A stretch of 64,000 nucleotides of DNA from Ponticoccus litoralis (GTDB lineage: Bacteria; Pseudomonadota; Alphaproteobacteria; Rhodobacterales; Rhodobacteraceae): NCBI RefSeq assembly GCF_039769985.1, contig NZ_JBDNCH010000002.1:2170001-2234000 (forward strand). Direction: 5' to 3'. Below are positions 25,766 through 35,276 of the stretch, one piece after another (positions within the stretch are counted from its first letter, which is position 1; the number at the start of each line of letters is the position of its first letter). Made by a program: the position numbers and the translations under genes. The notes under the pieces are model-generated. The model was given only the letters and a program-made list of their open reading frames with translations. It was not told the origin of the DNA and ran no database searches.

Positions 25766-25782
25766 GTTTCGCGGCTGTCGGT

Positions 25783-26259
25783 CTATTCGCCGGACATTTC
25801 TCGCTGTCGCATCGGCATCCGGTCGATGGTGCGGAAAAGATCCTCGGGCGCGACCGGGCTGTCGGCGCGCAGCTTCACACCGCCGTCCTTGCCGATCAGG
25901 ACAAGGGTGAAACCCTCGACCTTCAGCCGCGCGCGCAGCGCCTCGCTAGATCCGGGCTCCGCATCGCCGAACACGGTGATGTCGCGTTCTTCCAGCCCGG
26001 CGCGGGCCTTTCGAAGCAGGGCCAGCTGTGCGCGGTAGGCGGCATTCGCCGGGTCGTCTGCAAAGACCAGCACCGGGCGCGCCCGCCATTTCAGGGCGTC
26101 CAAGGCGCCGCCTTCCGCATCCAGTTGCCGAAACAGGCCACCGTCAGACATGGCCGGGCCGGTGGCCAGCGCGGTGGCGCAGGCGAGGGCGGGCAGCAGG
26201 CACACCCTCGGTCGAGCCCGGCCCACCACCGCCCGTGATGCCCGTCGAAGGGCCGTCAC
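25783..26259 (-). CDS. DUF4174 domain protein, exported
   Basis: 158 aa, Arg-rich N-terminus then hydrophobic LLPALACATALATGPAM (signal-peptide-like), followed by a thioredoxin-fold-like DUF4174 region: LKWRARPVLVFADDPANAAY, GLEERDITVFGDAEPG, FTLVLIGKDGGVKLRADSPV. No CxxC active site, so it is not a classical thioredoxin. Overlaps the upstream Host_attach gene by 4 bases. Confidence 0.72.
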   Translation of the reverse strand: MTALRRASRAVVGRARPRVCLLPALACATALATGPAMSDGGLFRQLDAEGGALDALKWRARPVLVFADDPANAAYRAQLALLRKARAGLEERDITVFGDAEPGSSEALRARLKVEGFTLVLIGKDGGVKLRADSPVAPEDLFRTIDRMPMRQREMSGE

Positions 26260-26711
26260 GCCGCATCCAGCTCCTTTTTCACAAGACTCTCGATCTTGGC
26301 GACCGGGTGGTTGGTCAGCGTCTTCGGCACCTCGGCGATGATCTTGTCAGTGACCTCCTTGTGCAGCGCCTCGCGCAGGTCGCCCAGGACCTCGGGCGAG
26401 GCCACCAGCACCAGCCGGTCGAAGGCCCCCTTGTGCGCCTCGGCATAGAGGTGGTCGGCAAGATCCGCCGCAAAGCGCTCTTTCGCCAGCTCATGCCAGT
26501 CGGTGTCGTCGAGGGCAGACCGCTGCCGCACGCCGGTGTCGTTCATGCGCCCGGGCCGGTTGGCCGATTGCGCGCGGTCCGAGGGGTTCTCCTGCTCCTC
26601 TTCGTCGAAAACGTCGAGGTTGGGGTCGTCGTGGTCGGTCAGGTTGCGCAGGAACAGCGCCTTTTCGCTGTCCGTCACCACCACCCAGGTTCCCTGCTTC
26701 AGTTCCACCAT
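26256..26711 (-). CDS. Host attachment (Host_attach/AtsE-like) family protein
   Basis: 151 aa soluble protein, MVELKQGTWVVVTDSEKALF at the start, acidic middle with NPSDRAQSANRPGRMND, and C-terminal FDRLVLVASPEVLGDLREAL and EVPKTLTNHPVAKIESLVKK. The family is named from an Agrobacterium gene reported to affect attachment; it is related to archaeal/bacterial release-factor-like (baeRF) proteins, so the attachment role is not established here. Coupled to the DUF4174 gene. Confidence 0.75.
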   Translation of the reverse strand: MVELKQGTWVVVTDSEKALFLRNLTDHDDPNLDVFDEEEQENPSDRAQSANRPGRMNDTGVRQRSALDDTDWHELAKERFAADLADHLYAEAHKGAFDRLVLVASPEVLGDLREALHKEVTDKIIAEVPKTLTNHPVAKIESLVKKELDAA

Positions 26712-26724
26712 GGCCTGATCCTCC

Positions 26725-26925
26725 TTACGATCCTGATTTTTCTTCGGACTTTCGAACCCGGGTCACGCCGGGCCGGTCCTGTTCCGCGCGTTTCTTCAGG
26801 TCGCGCGTTCCGACCTGCCGTTCCACGCCGCCATCGGCGCGGCCCTGCTGCGCGGGTGTCTTTTCAGGGTCGGTATAGGCCTTTGTCTCTTGGCGACCGT
26901 CCTGCGATCTGTGGCGCTCTGCCAT
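26725..26925 (-). CDS. Small hydrophilic protein of unknown function
   Basis: 66 aa, highly charged (MAERHRSQDGRQETKAYTDP, KKRAEQDRPGVTRVRKSEEK), no hydrophobic segment; probably disordered. It lies 13 bases upstream of the Host_attach gene on the same strand and may be co-transcribed. No family recognised. Confidence 0.5.
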   Translation of the reverse strand: MAERHRSQDGRQETKAYTDPEKTPAQQGRADGGVERQVGTRDLKKRAEQDRPGVTRVRKSEEKSGS

Positions 26926-27056
26926 CTGATGCCTCCTGACATTGTGCGTTCCTGTCTGTCAGGATCAACGCGCGAGGCCCCCGGCCGTTCCCCCTGCGGC
27001 TTGAAAGGCGCGGCCCCGGCGGGCATATCAGGACGCATGTCACGAAGGGGGACCCC

Positions 27057-28430
27057 ATGCGCATTCTGACGGCCTGCCTGCTTGTCCTGCTTGCCCTGCC
27101 CGCCGCGGCAGAGACCGGCGTGCCGCAATCGCAGGCCGAGGTGCAATTGAGCTTCGTGCCGCTGGTGAAAGAGGCGGCGCCCGCCGTCGTCAACATCTAC
27201 GCCAGCCGGGTGGTGCAGACCCGCAGCCCCTTTGCGGACGATCCCTTCTTCAACAACTTCTTCAACGAGTTCCAGTCCCGGCCCCGGGTGCAGAACTCGC
27301 TGGGGTCGGGGGTGATCCTGTCCGCCGACGGGATCGTGGTATCTAACTACCACGTGGTCGGTCAGGCGACCGAGATCCGCGTGGTGCTGAACGACCGGCG
27401 CGAATATGCGGCAGAGGTGCTGCTGGGCGACGAGGAATCGGACCTTGCGATCCTGAAGCTCGAAGACGCCGCTGACATGCCCTTCCTGCCGCTGCGCGAC
27501 AGCGATACCGTCGAGGTCGGCGAACTGGTGCTTGCCATCGGCAACCCCTTCGGCGTCGGGCAGACCGTGACCTCGGGGATTGTGTCGGGGCTGGCACGCT
27601 CGGGCACGGCGACGGGCAATGCGCGCGGTTACTTCATCCAGACCGACGCGGCGATCAACCCCGGCAACTCGGGCGGCGCGCTGCTGGACGTGACGGGGCA
27701 CCTCGTGGGGGTGAACACCTCGATCCTGACCCGCTCGGGCGGCTCCAACGGCATCGGCTTCGCCATCCCCTCGGCGCTGGTCGCGCAGTTCGTCGATCAG
27801 GCCAAGGCCGGAGAGACCCGCTTTCAGCGCCCCTGGGCCGGGCTGACCGGCCAGCCGGTGGACGCGGACCTGTCGGGCAGCCTTGGCCTGCGCCTGCCCG
27901 GCGGCGTGGTCATCGCCGATCTGCACCCGGAAAGCCCCTTCGCCAAGGCCGGTCTGGGGGTGGGCGACGTGGTGCTGGCGGTGGACGGCCAGCCGGTGAA
28001 CACGCCGCCAGAGATGCTGTTTCGCATGTCGATCCGCGGAGTGGGCCACATGGCGCGCGTGACCTATGCCTCGGGCGGCGAGGAACACGAGGCCGAGGTC
28101 GCCATGATCGCCCCGCCAGAAGTGCCCCCCGCGCCGCCGTCAGCCTTGGCGAGGATGCGGTGCTGCCGGGGCTGGCGCTGTCCCGGGTGAACCCGGCGGT
28201 GGCGGCGGACTACGGCCTGCCGATGGATGCCGAGGGCGTGCTTGTCACCGATCCCGGCCCCTGGGGCGCCCGCGCGGGCCTGCGCGAAGGGGACATCCTG
28301 CGCAGCATCAACGGCACCGCGATCGAGGCACCCGCCGATGTCGACCGCGCCCTGCGCCGGGCCGGCCCCCGTGTCGCCATAGAGGCAGAGCGCGGCTCGC
28401 CGGCGCCTGCTGCTGCGCTTCCGGGTCTGA
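27057..28430 (+). CDS. DegP/DegQ (HtrA) serine endoprotease, two frameshifts
   Basis: Periplasmic quality-control protease. Signal peptide MRILTACLLVLLALPAAAET, then the trypsin-like domain with triad His in SNYHVVGQ, Asp in SDLAILKL and Ser in NPGNSGGAL. PDZ1 follows at about 260-350. A net +2 (or -1) shift at about 28120-28147 and a +1 at about 28400-28403 break the second PDZ, which resumes as LGEDAVLPGLALSRVNPAVA and ends RLLLRFRV at 28430. Restored length about 456 aa, normal. Followed by rarA three bases later. Confidence 0.9.
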
Positions 28431-28433
28431 GCC

Positions 28434-29753
28434 TTGGCCGATCTCTTCGACACCGGCACGCCCGCCCCGCCGCCCGCGAAATCCGCCCCCCGCCCGCTGG
28501 CGGACCGTCTGCGCCCGCAGGCGCTGTCCGAGGTCATCGGCCAGCAGCAGGTGCTGGGCCCCGATGCGCCGCTGGGGGTGATGCTGGCCTCGGGCTCGCT
28601 GGGCTCCATCGTCTTCTGGGGGCCGCCCGGCGTCGGCAAAACCACCATCGCACGCCTGCTGGCGGATGCCACCGACCTGCATTTCGTCCAGATCAGCGCG
28701 ATCTTTTCGGGCGTGCCGGAACTGCGCAAGGTCTTCGAGGCGGCCGTGATGCGCCGCGCGAACGGGCAGGGGACGCTGCTCTTCGTCGACGAGATCCACC
28801 GCTTCAACAAGGCGCAGCAGGACAGCTTCCTGCCGCATATGGAGGACGGGACGATCCTGCTGGTCGGGGCGACCACGGAAAACCCCTCGTTCGAACTGAA
28901 CGCCGCCGTGCTGTCGCGCGCGCAGGTGCTGGTTCTGGAACGGCTCTCCGAGGCCGACCTCGAACGCCTCGTCCAACGCGCCGAGCAGGAGCTGGAGCGC
29001 CCGCTGCCGCTGGACGAGGGCGCCCGCGCGGCGCTGCTGGAAATGGCCGATGGCGACGGGCGCGCGCTTCTGAACCTCGTGGAGCAGGTGATGTCGTGGC
29101 GTGTCGCCGACCCGCTCGACACCGTCGCCCTACGCACCCGGCTGATGAAGCGCGCGGCGCAATACGACAAATCCGGCGACGGGCACTACAACCTGATCTC
29201 GGCGCTGCACAAATCGGTGCGCGGTTCCGACCCGGACGCGGCGCTCTACTGGTTTGCCCGCATGCTGGAGGCGGGCGAGGATCCGCGCTTCCTCGCCCGC
29301 CGCATCACCCGCATGGCGGTCGAGGACATCGGCCTCGCCGACCCGCAGGCCCAGACCCATTGCCTGGATGCCTGGAACACCTATGAACGCCTCGGCTCGC
29401 CCGAGGGCGAACTGGCGCTGGCGCAGGCGCTGGTCTACATAGCGCTGGCGCCGAAATCGAACGCCGTCTACGTGGCCTACAAGGCGGCGCGGGCGGCGGC
29501 GAAGAAGACCGGTTCCCTGCGCCCGCCGAAACACATCCTGAACGCGCCGACCCGGCTGATGAAGGATCAGGGCTACGGCGCGGGCTACGCCTACGACCAC
29601 GACGCCGAAGACGGCTTCTCCGGGCAGGACTACTTCCCCGAGGAGATGCGGCGCGAGACCTTCTACGACCCGGTCGATCGCGGCTTCGAACGCGACATGC
29701 GCAAACGCGTCGACTACTTCGCCAAACTCCGCACCCAGAGACAAAAGACCTGA
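28434..29753 (+). CDS. rarA: Replication-associated recombination protein A (MgsA/RarA AAA+ ATPase)
   Basis: 439 aa, likely TTG start at 28434, three bases after the htrA stop. Clamp-loader-like AAA+: Walker A FWGPPGVGKTTIARLL, Walker B LLFVDEIHRFNKAQQD, sensor 1 VGATTENPSFELN, and C-terminal tetramerisation region (HLISALHKSVRGSDPDAALY-like, NYLPEEM-like DYFPEEM). Acts at stalled replication forks. htrA-rarA-crcB-rluC neighbours are common in this family. Confidence 0.93.
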   Translation: MADLFDTGTPAPPPAKSAPRPLADRLRPQALSEVIGQQQVLGPDAPLGVMLASGSLGSIVFWGPPGVGKTTIARLLADATDLHFVQISAIFSGVPELRKVFEAAVMRRANGQGTLLFVDEIHRFNKAQQDSFLPHMEDGTILLVGATTENPSFELNAAVLSRAQVLVLERLSEADLERLVQRAEQELERPLPLDEGARAALLEMADGDGRALLNLVEQVMSWRVADPLDTVALRTRLMKRAAQYDKSGDGHYNLISALHKSVRGSDPDAALYWFARMLEAGEDPRFLARRITRMAVEDIGLADPQAQTHCLDAWNTYERLGSPEGELALAQALVYIALAPKSNAVYVAYKAARAAAKKTGSLRPPKHILNAPTRLMKDQGYGAGYAYDHDAEDGFSGQDYFPEEMRRETFYDPVDRGFERDMRKRVDYFAKLRTQRQKT

Positions 29754-29765
29754 CCCCCCGGTTTC

Positions 29766-29820
29766 TTCTGTCCGGAAATATCCCGGGGGGAGGCCGCAGG
29801 CCGGGGGCAGCGCCCCCTGC
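29766..29820. repeat. Dispersed intergenic repeat, copy D
   Basis: TCCGGAAATATCCCGGGGGG arm, then AGGCCGCAGGCC and GGGGGCAGCGCCCCC hairpins, immediately after rarA. It is close to the reverse complement of copy C. With the upstream CCCCCCGG at 29754 it could also act as a terminator. Confidence 0.7.
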
Positions 29821-29975
29821 CGCCGCCGCCGCCCTCCGCCGCCGCCCCGTGCCTCGTGTCCCGGACCCTCGTGTCCTCGGCCCCGGCCCGCCGCCACGAC
29901 CCGCCACAGGCCCGGCCCCCGCTGCACGACCCGCCCAATCTTGACATCTTCCCCGCCACAAGCGACACGCGCGCC

Positions 29976-30347
29976 ATGACACCCGTCCTGCAAGTCGCAA
30001 TCGGAGGCGCGCTTGGCGCCTCGGCCCGGTATATGACCGGGGTCGCGATGGCGCGCCTGATGGGCAAGGGCTTTCCCTGGGCCACATTGACGGTGAACGT
30101 CGTCGGATCCTTCGCCATGGGCGCGCTTGTCGTGCTGCTGGCGCATCTCGGCGGCAACCGCTGGGCGCCCCTGCTGATGACCGGCGTGCTGGGGGGCTTC
30201 ACCACCTTCTCGGCCTTCTCGCTGGACGTGGTCACGCTTTACGAACGCGGCCAGACCGGCGCCGCGGCGGGTTACGTCGCGGTTTCGGTCCTGGCCTCCA
30301 TCGCCGCATTATTCGCAGGCATGAGCCTTGCAAGGGGACTGACATGA
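29976..30347 (+). CDS. crcB: Fluoride ion channel CrcB/Fluc
   Basis: 123 aa, four membrane helices, dual-topology fluoride exporter. ATG 29976; IGGALGASARYMTGVAMAR, the family GTxxxN-like LTVNVVGSFAMG, and GFLGGFTTFSAF-like LGGFTTFSAFSLD are present. No fluoride riboswitch recognised upstream. ATGA overlap with rluC. Confidence 0.93.
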   Translation: MTPVLQVAIGGALGASARYMTGVAMARLMGKGFPWATLTVNVVGSFAMGALVVLLAHLGGNRWAPLLMTGVLGGFTTFSAFSLDVVTLYERGQTGAAAGYVAVSVLASIAALFAGMSLARGLT

Positions 30348-31400
30348 GCCGCGTACAGACCGTGACCGTGGGGCCGGGAGACGGCGACCAGCGCCTCGAC
30401 CGCTGGCTCAAGCGCCTCTTCCCGCAACTGGCGCAGGGGCGCATCGAAAAGATGTGCCGCAAGGGCGAGATCCGCGTCGACGGCGCCCGGGCCAAGGCCT
30501 CGACACGGCTGGAGATCGGCCAGCAGGTGCGCATCCCGCCGCTGCCCGAACCGGGGCAGGTGGTCGCGCAGGCCAAGCCCAAGTCCTCGGTCGCGGTGAC
30601 CGACGCCGATGCCGAGATGATGCGCGCCGCCGTCCTGTGGAAGGACGACCACGTCATCGCGCTGAACAAGCCCCCGGGCCTTGCCACGCAGGGCGGCAGC
30701 GGCCAGACCCGTCACGTCGACGGGTTGTCCGAGGCGCTGACCTTCGGCATGGACGAGAAACCGCGCCTCGTGCACCGGCTGGACAAGGACACCTCCGGCG
30801 TGTTGCTGCTGGCGCGCAGCCGCGCCGTGGCCAAGGGCCTGACCGAGGCGATCCGCCACCGCGAGACGCGCAAGATCTACTGGGCGCTCGTCGCCGGTGT
30901 GCCCACCCCCTACCTTGGCGAAATCAAGTACGGGCTGGTCAAGGCGCCGGGTCACGGCAGGGGCGGCGAGGGCGAAAAGATGCGCGCCATCCATCCCGCC
31001 GAGATCGAAACCACCCCCGGCGCCAAGCGCGCCCATACGCTTTATGCCACGCTCTACCGCGTCGCCAGCCGCGCCGCATGGGTGGCGATGGAGCCGGTGA
31101 CCGACCGCACCCACCAGCTGCGCGCGCATATGGCAGAGATCGGCCATCCGATCATCGGTGACGGCAAGTACGGCGGCTCGGGGCAGGAAAACCTTGGCGA
31201 CGGCTGGGGCGCACAGCTGGGCGGGGTGATCTCGCGCAAGCTGCACCTGCACGCCCGCACCATGGCCTTTCTGCACCCGGTGACCCGCAAGCCGGTGACG
31301 ATCCACGCGCCGCTGCCGCAGCACATGGCCGACAGCTGGCAGACGCTGGGATGGGAAGAGGATTATGCCGACGAAGACCCGTTCGAGAAGCTGGAGATGA
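30344..31400 (+). CDS. rluC: 23S rRNA pseudouridine synthase RluC-like, possible +1 at its end
   Basis: About 351 aa. N-terminal S4 RNA-binding domain (QRLDRWLKRLFPQLAQGRIE), then the RluA-type catalytic core with the invariant Asp in LVHRLDKDTSGVLLLAR and RTHQLRAHMAEIGHPIIGD. As given, the frame runs without stop into the HAD gene. Removing one base near 31392-31396 yields ...DPFEKLE and a TGA overlapping the HAD ATG (ATGA), like the other junctions of this operon. Confidence 0.88.
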
Positions 31401-32075
31401 CGCTGAAACTGGTGATCTTCGACGTCGACGGCACGCTGGTCGACAGCCAGTGCGGATATCCTGGCCTCGATGGGGGCGGCCTTCGCCTCTGAAGGGCTGG
31501 CGCGGCCCTCGCGCGAGGCGGTGCTCGGCATTGTCGGGCTTTCGCTGCCCGTGGCCATCGCCCGCTTGCGGCCCGACGATGCCGATCCGGCGGAAACCGC
31601 CCGCATGGTCGAGGCCTACAAGGACGCCTACCTTGGCCGGCGGGTGGTCGGCGGGCCCGAGGCCTCTCCGCTGTTTCCCGGCATCCCGGCGCTGCTGGAC
31701 CGGCTGTCGCAGCGCGACGACCTGCTTCTGGGCATCGCGACGGGCAAGTCGCGGCGCGGGCTGTCGGCGCTGCTGGACGGGCACGGGCTGGCGAAACGTT
31801 TCGTGACGACGCAGGTGGCGGACGATCATCCGTCCAAGCCCCACCCGTCGATGATCTTCACCGCGCTGATGGAGGCGGGGGTCGAGGCCGCCGATGCCGT
31901 CATGATCGGCGATACCAGCTACGACATGGACATGGCGCGTGCCGCCGGGGTCCGCGCCATCGGCGTGACCTGGGGCTATCACCGGCCCGAGGCGCTGACG
32001 GCGGCAAGCGCCCTCGTCGCCGACTCCGAGGCCCTGGGCCGCGCCATCGACGCCTTTGCAGGAGCCACGGCATGA
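31397..32075 (+). CDS. HAD-IA family phosphatase (phosphoglycolate-phosphatase-like), +1 frameshift
   Basis: Begins MTLKLVIFDVDGTLVDSQ with the nucleophile DxDGT motif. An extra T at 31451 (CCAG-T-GCGG) shifts the frame; afterwards ADILASMGAAFASEGLARPS, IATGKSRRGL (motif II), KPHPSMIF (motif III) and VMIGDTSYDMDMARAAG (motif IV) follow. About 225 aa. Substrate unknown. Overlaps rluC and the ATP12 gene by ATGA on both sides. Confidence 0.87.
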
Positions 32076-32784
32076 GCGAATGGGCCCCGAAACGCTTCTG
32101 GAAAGAGGCAGACGTGAAACCCGAGGGGGAGGGCTGGACCGTCACCCTGGACGGTCGCGGCATCAAGACCCCGGCGAAGACCGCGCTTGCGGTCCCGACA
32201 GAGGCGCTGGCCCGCGCCATTGCCGAGGAATGGCAGGCGCAGGAGGAAAAGATCGACCCGGGCACCATGCCGTTCACGCGCATGGCCAATTCGGCGCTCG
32301 ACAAGGTGCTGCCGCAGCGCGCTGCCGTGGCCGAGATGCTGGCGGCCTACGGCGACAGCGACCTGCTGTGCTACCGGGCAGAGGCGCCGGACGAGCTGGT
32401 GGCCCGCCAGGCCGAGCGCTGGGATCCGCTGCTTGTCTGGGCCGACGAGATGTTCGGCGCCCGCCTTGCCCCCCGGGCCGGGGTCATGCACGCGGCGCAG
32501 GACGCCGCCGCGCTGGACCGGCTTGCGCGCGAGGTGCAGGCCCAGCCGCCCTTTGCCCTTGCGGCCTTCCACGACCTCGTGGCGATCTCGGGTTCCTTGG
32601 TGTTGGCGCTGGCGGTGATCCACGGCGCCCGCAGCCCGGCTCGAGGCACTGGGATCTCTCGCGCCTTGACGAGAGCTGGCAGGAAGAGCAGTGGGGCGTG
32701 GATGAAGAGGCCGCCGAGGCTGCCGCTCTCAAGCGCGCCGAATTCCTGCATGCGGCGCATTTTCACGCGCTCTCAACGGCTTGA
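32072..32784 (+). CDS. ATP12-family chaperone for F1-ATPase assembly, two +1 frameshifts
   Basis: Alphaproteobacterial homologue of mitochondrial Atp12, which protects the F1 alpha subunit before assembly. MSEWAPKRFWKEADVKPEGE, TLDGRGIKTPAKTALAVPTE and DLLCYRAEAPDELVARQAER are typical. After LVLALAVIHGARSP two extra bases within about 32639-32648 (one is the CCAGG type on the minus strand) shift the frame. AWDLSRLDESWQEEQWGVDE and HAAHFHALSTA complete it. About 236 aa. Confidence 0.88.
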
Positions 32785-32975
32785 ACTGCCGTATTCGATA
32801 CGGATAAATGACTGCCCGGGCGGGCTCTGCGCTTGACGCCTCAGCAGGAATCCGCCCACACTGCCGACACGTCGGGAGGCGGCGACCAGGCGGGGCAGGA
32901 TGCCCCGTTCAATGTCCGGTTGCCCCAGGCCCCGGGGCCGCCCAAGCCGCCAGAACGCCGGAATAGAGAAGGTTG

Positions 32976-33983
32976 ATGCTGAAGACCCCTGCTTTCCTCG
33001 CCCTCTTCCTGGCCGCCCAGGCGGCCGGAGCCACGACCCTAGACGAGGTCAAATCCCGCGAGACGCTGAACTGTGGCGTGAACGCCGGCCTGGCCGGATT
33101 CGCCTCGCGGGACGATGCGGGCAACTGGACCGGCTTCGACGTCGGTTTCTGCCGTGCCGTCGCGGCGGCGGTGCTGGGCGATCCGCAGGCGGTGACTTTC
33201 GTGGAAACCACCCCGCGGTCGCGCTTTACGCTGCTGAACGGCGGCGACGTCGACGTCTTGTCGCGCAATACCACCTGGAGCTTTGCCACCGACGTCGAGT
33301 TTCAGGTGAATTTCGCCGGGATCGTCTACTATGACGGCCAGGGCTTCATGGTGCCGAAGTCGCTGGGCGTCAGCTCTGCCACCGAACTGGCGGGCAAGTC
33401 GATCTGCGTCCATTCCGAGACCACCTCGGCGCTGAACATGCGCGAGTATTTCACCCGCCTCGGCATGAGCGTGGAACCGGTCGCGGTGGCGACCACCGCA
33501 GAGGCGCAGGCCAAGTACCTGAGCGGCGAATGCGACGTCTATACCTCGGACGCCTCGCAACTGGCCGCGATTCGCGCCACCTTCGAGACACCCGGCGACC
33601 ACGTGCTGTTGCAGGACATCATCTCGAAAGAGCCGCTGGGGCCGGTGGTCCGCCACGGTGACGACCGCTGGGCCGATATCGTGCGCTGGGTGCTGAACGC
33701 GCTGATCTCTGCCGAAGAGCTGGGCGTGACCTCGGCCAATATCGACGAGCTGATGCAGGGCACCAACAACCCCGAGATCGACCGCCTGCTGGGCACCACC
33801 GGGCGGCTGGGCGACATGCTGGGGCTGGATGCCGACTGGGCCGCGCGGGCGATCAAGGCGGGCGGCAACTACGGCGAGCTGTTCGCCAAGCATATCGGCG
33901 AGAAGACCCCGATCGGCCTGTCGCGCGGTCTGAACCTGCAATGGACGGAAGGCGGGCTGCTGTATTCCCCGCCGTTCCGCTGA
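32976..33983 (+). CDS. Amino-acid ABC transporter substrate-binding protein (AapJ-like), orphan
   Basis: 335 aa periplasmic binding protein with signal peptide MLKTPAFLALFLAAQAAGAT, then LDEVKSRETLNCGVNAGLAG, FDVGFCRAVAAAVLGD, FVETTPRSRFTLLNGGDVDV and NTTWSFATDVEFQVNFAGI, as in AapJ of the general L-amino-acid transporter. ATG 32976 is preferred over the adjacent TTG. No permease or ATPase genes flank it; the next gene is opposite in direction. Confidence 0.88.
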   Translation: MLKTPAFLALFLAAQAAGATTLDEVKSRETLNCGVNAGLAGFASRDDAGNWTGFDVGFCRAVAAAVLGDPQAVTFVETTPRSRFTLLNGGDVDVLSRNTTWSFATDVEFQVNFAGIVYYDGQGFMVPKSLGVSSATELAGKSICVHSETTSALNMREYFTRLGMSVEPVAVATTAEAQAKYLSGECDVYTSDASQLAAIRATFETPGDHVLLQDIISKEPLGPVVRHGDDRWADIVRWVLNALISAEELGVTSANIDELMQGTNNPEIDRLLGTTGRLGDMLGLDADWAARAIKAGGNYGELFAKHIGEKTPIGLSRGLNLQWTEGGLLYSPPFR

Positions 33984-34131
33984 GGGCCTGGGCTTACCGC
34001 GCAGACTTCCTTCGGACGCATCAGGTCGTGGCGTGGGCTCCGACAGATAGGGCTATGCGGCTGTTCGCGGACCGGTCAAGGCACGGGGCCAGTGCCGCAG
34101 GGCGCGGGCGGCTCTGGCTGCGCGGCGTGGC

Positions 34132-34620
34132 TTAGTCCGTCAGGTCCCGGGGCACGATGAAATCGACAAGCCGCCCGGTGCCCAGATGCAGCTCTGGCCA
34201 GTGGTCGATGTCGAAATCCGCGATCAGCGTGGCGCCGGTCGGATAGGCGTGAAAGCGCGGGTGATCGACCGGGCGTTCCATCAGTTCCGCGGCGAAATCC
34301 CCGATGCCGGGGTTGTGGCCAAGCATCAGAACGCGCTCGCCGGTTGCGCCTTTCAGAACGGCTTCCAGAACCGAGGAGGCGGCCAGATACAGCGTCGGGT
34401 CGAAGGTGGCCTGCGCCTTGATCTGCAGCCGGTCCAGCGTTTCGCGCGTGCGCATGGCCGAGGACGACAGCACCGCATCGGGCAGCTGGCCGTTCTGGCG
34501 CATCCAGTCGCCAAGCACGGTGGCGGCGCGCCGGCCCCGCGCGTTCAGCGGGCGCTCGTGGTCCTCTTGTCCGGTCTTCCAGTCGGACTTGGCATGGCGC
34601 ATCAGGATCAGGCGTTTCAT
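34132..34620 (-). CDS. SixA-like phosphohistidine phosphatase
   Basis: 162 aa histidine-phosphatase superfamily. RHG-type motif LMRHAKSDWKTGQEDHERPL, SSSAMRTRETLDRL, and second catalytic His in LMLGHNPGIGDFAAEL. SixA removes phosphate from HPt domains of phosphorelays or from phosphotransferase components. Overlaps the ferredoxin-like gene by 4 bases. Confidence 0.85.
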   Translation of the reverse strand: MKRLILMRHAKSDWKTGQEDHERPLNARGRRAATVLGDWMRQNGQLPDAVLSSSAMRTRETLDRLQIKAQATFDPTLYLAASSVLEAVLKGATGERVLMLGHNPGIGDFAAELMERPVDHPRFHAYPTGATLIADFDIDHWPELHLGTGRLVDFIVPRDLTD

Positions 34621-35276
34621 GGGCGCCAGTTTCGCATGAAGGCGGATTGGTGGAAAGCCGACTGCTCGGGCAGCCGGGCGAAATCCACGGCCACCGGGCA
34701 GGCGCGCCGCACAAGGCAGCCCGCGCGGCAGGCCTTGCCCGCGTCGCTGGCGATATGGGCCTTGCAGCGCGGCACGTCGTAGGGGTGATCGGGCGACAGG
34801 GCGCCGACCGGGCAGGCGGTCTCGCAGGGGCGCGCGCAGCGGGGGCAGGGCTGTGCCGGGGCGTCGGTGAGGGGCAGGCGGGCGGGCAGGGCCAGCGCCG
34901 CACGGTAGCTGATGAACAGCCCGGCCTCGGCCTGCACAAGGGGGCCGACCGGCGAGGGCCAGGCCGTGCCCGTGCGTTCGGCCCAGCGGATGAAGGGCGC
35001 ATAGGGCGGCCCGTCAGAGGGGTAGAGCGCGGAGGCGCCGACCTCTTGCGCCAGCGCGTCGATCACCCGCCGCGACCAGCGGTCCAGCGGGTCCGGCGCG
35101 CCGTCGCGGTATTCCGGCGCGGCGGTGAAGATCGGCCAGAAGCGAGGCTCGTCCGGGCCGATCATGACGATGGTGCCGGTGCCCTCGGGCGCCCTGTCCG
35201 CCGCCTCGGGATGGAAGGCGCCGCGCAGGGCAAGGCCGCGCCCGCGCGCGGCCCCGGCCAGATCACTCAGCGTCAC
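34617..35276 (-). CDS. Ferredoxin-like Fe-S protein, QueG/4Fe-4S type
   Basis: 219 aa. C-terminal cysteine pattern PCPRCARPCETACPVGAL, then CKAHIASDAGKACRAGCL and RRACPVAVDF, fitting one or two 4Fe-4S clusters. The N-terminal part (GAFHPEAADRAPEGTGTIVM) looks like the family found beside argB in Rhodobacteraceae. Role unknown. Start overlaps the argB end by 14 bases. Confidence 0.7.
   Translation of the reverse strand: MTLSDLAGAARGRGLALRGAFHPEAADRAPEGTGTIVMIGPDEPRFWPIFTAAPEYRDGAPDPLDRWSRRVIDALAQEVGASALYPSDGPPYAPFIRWAERTGTAWPSPVGPLVQAEAGLFISYRAALALPARLPLTDAPAQPCPRCARPCETACPVGALSPDHPYDVPRCKAHIASDAGKACRAGCLVRRACPVAVDFARLPEQSAFHQSAFMRNWRP

Noticed and set aside
29941..29975. TTGACA upstream of crcB as a promoter
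   Set aside because: No acceptable -10 at 16-18 nt spacing; left unannotated.
30344..31492. Apparent RluC-HAD fusion protein
   Set aside because: The two proteins share a frame only because of an extra base. The rest of this operon uses ATGA overlaps, and deleting one base near 31392-31396 gives separate genes of normal length.
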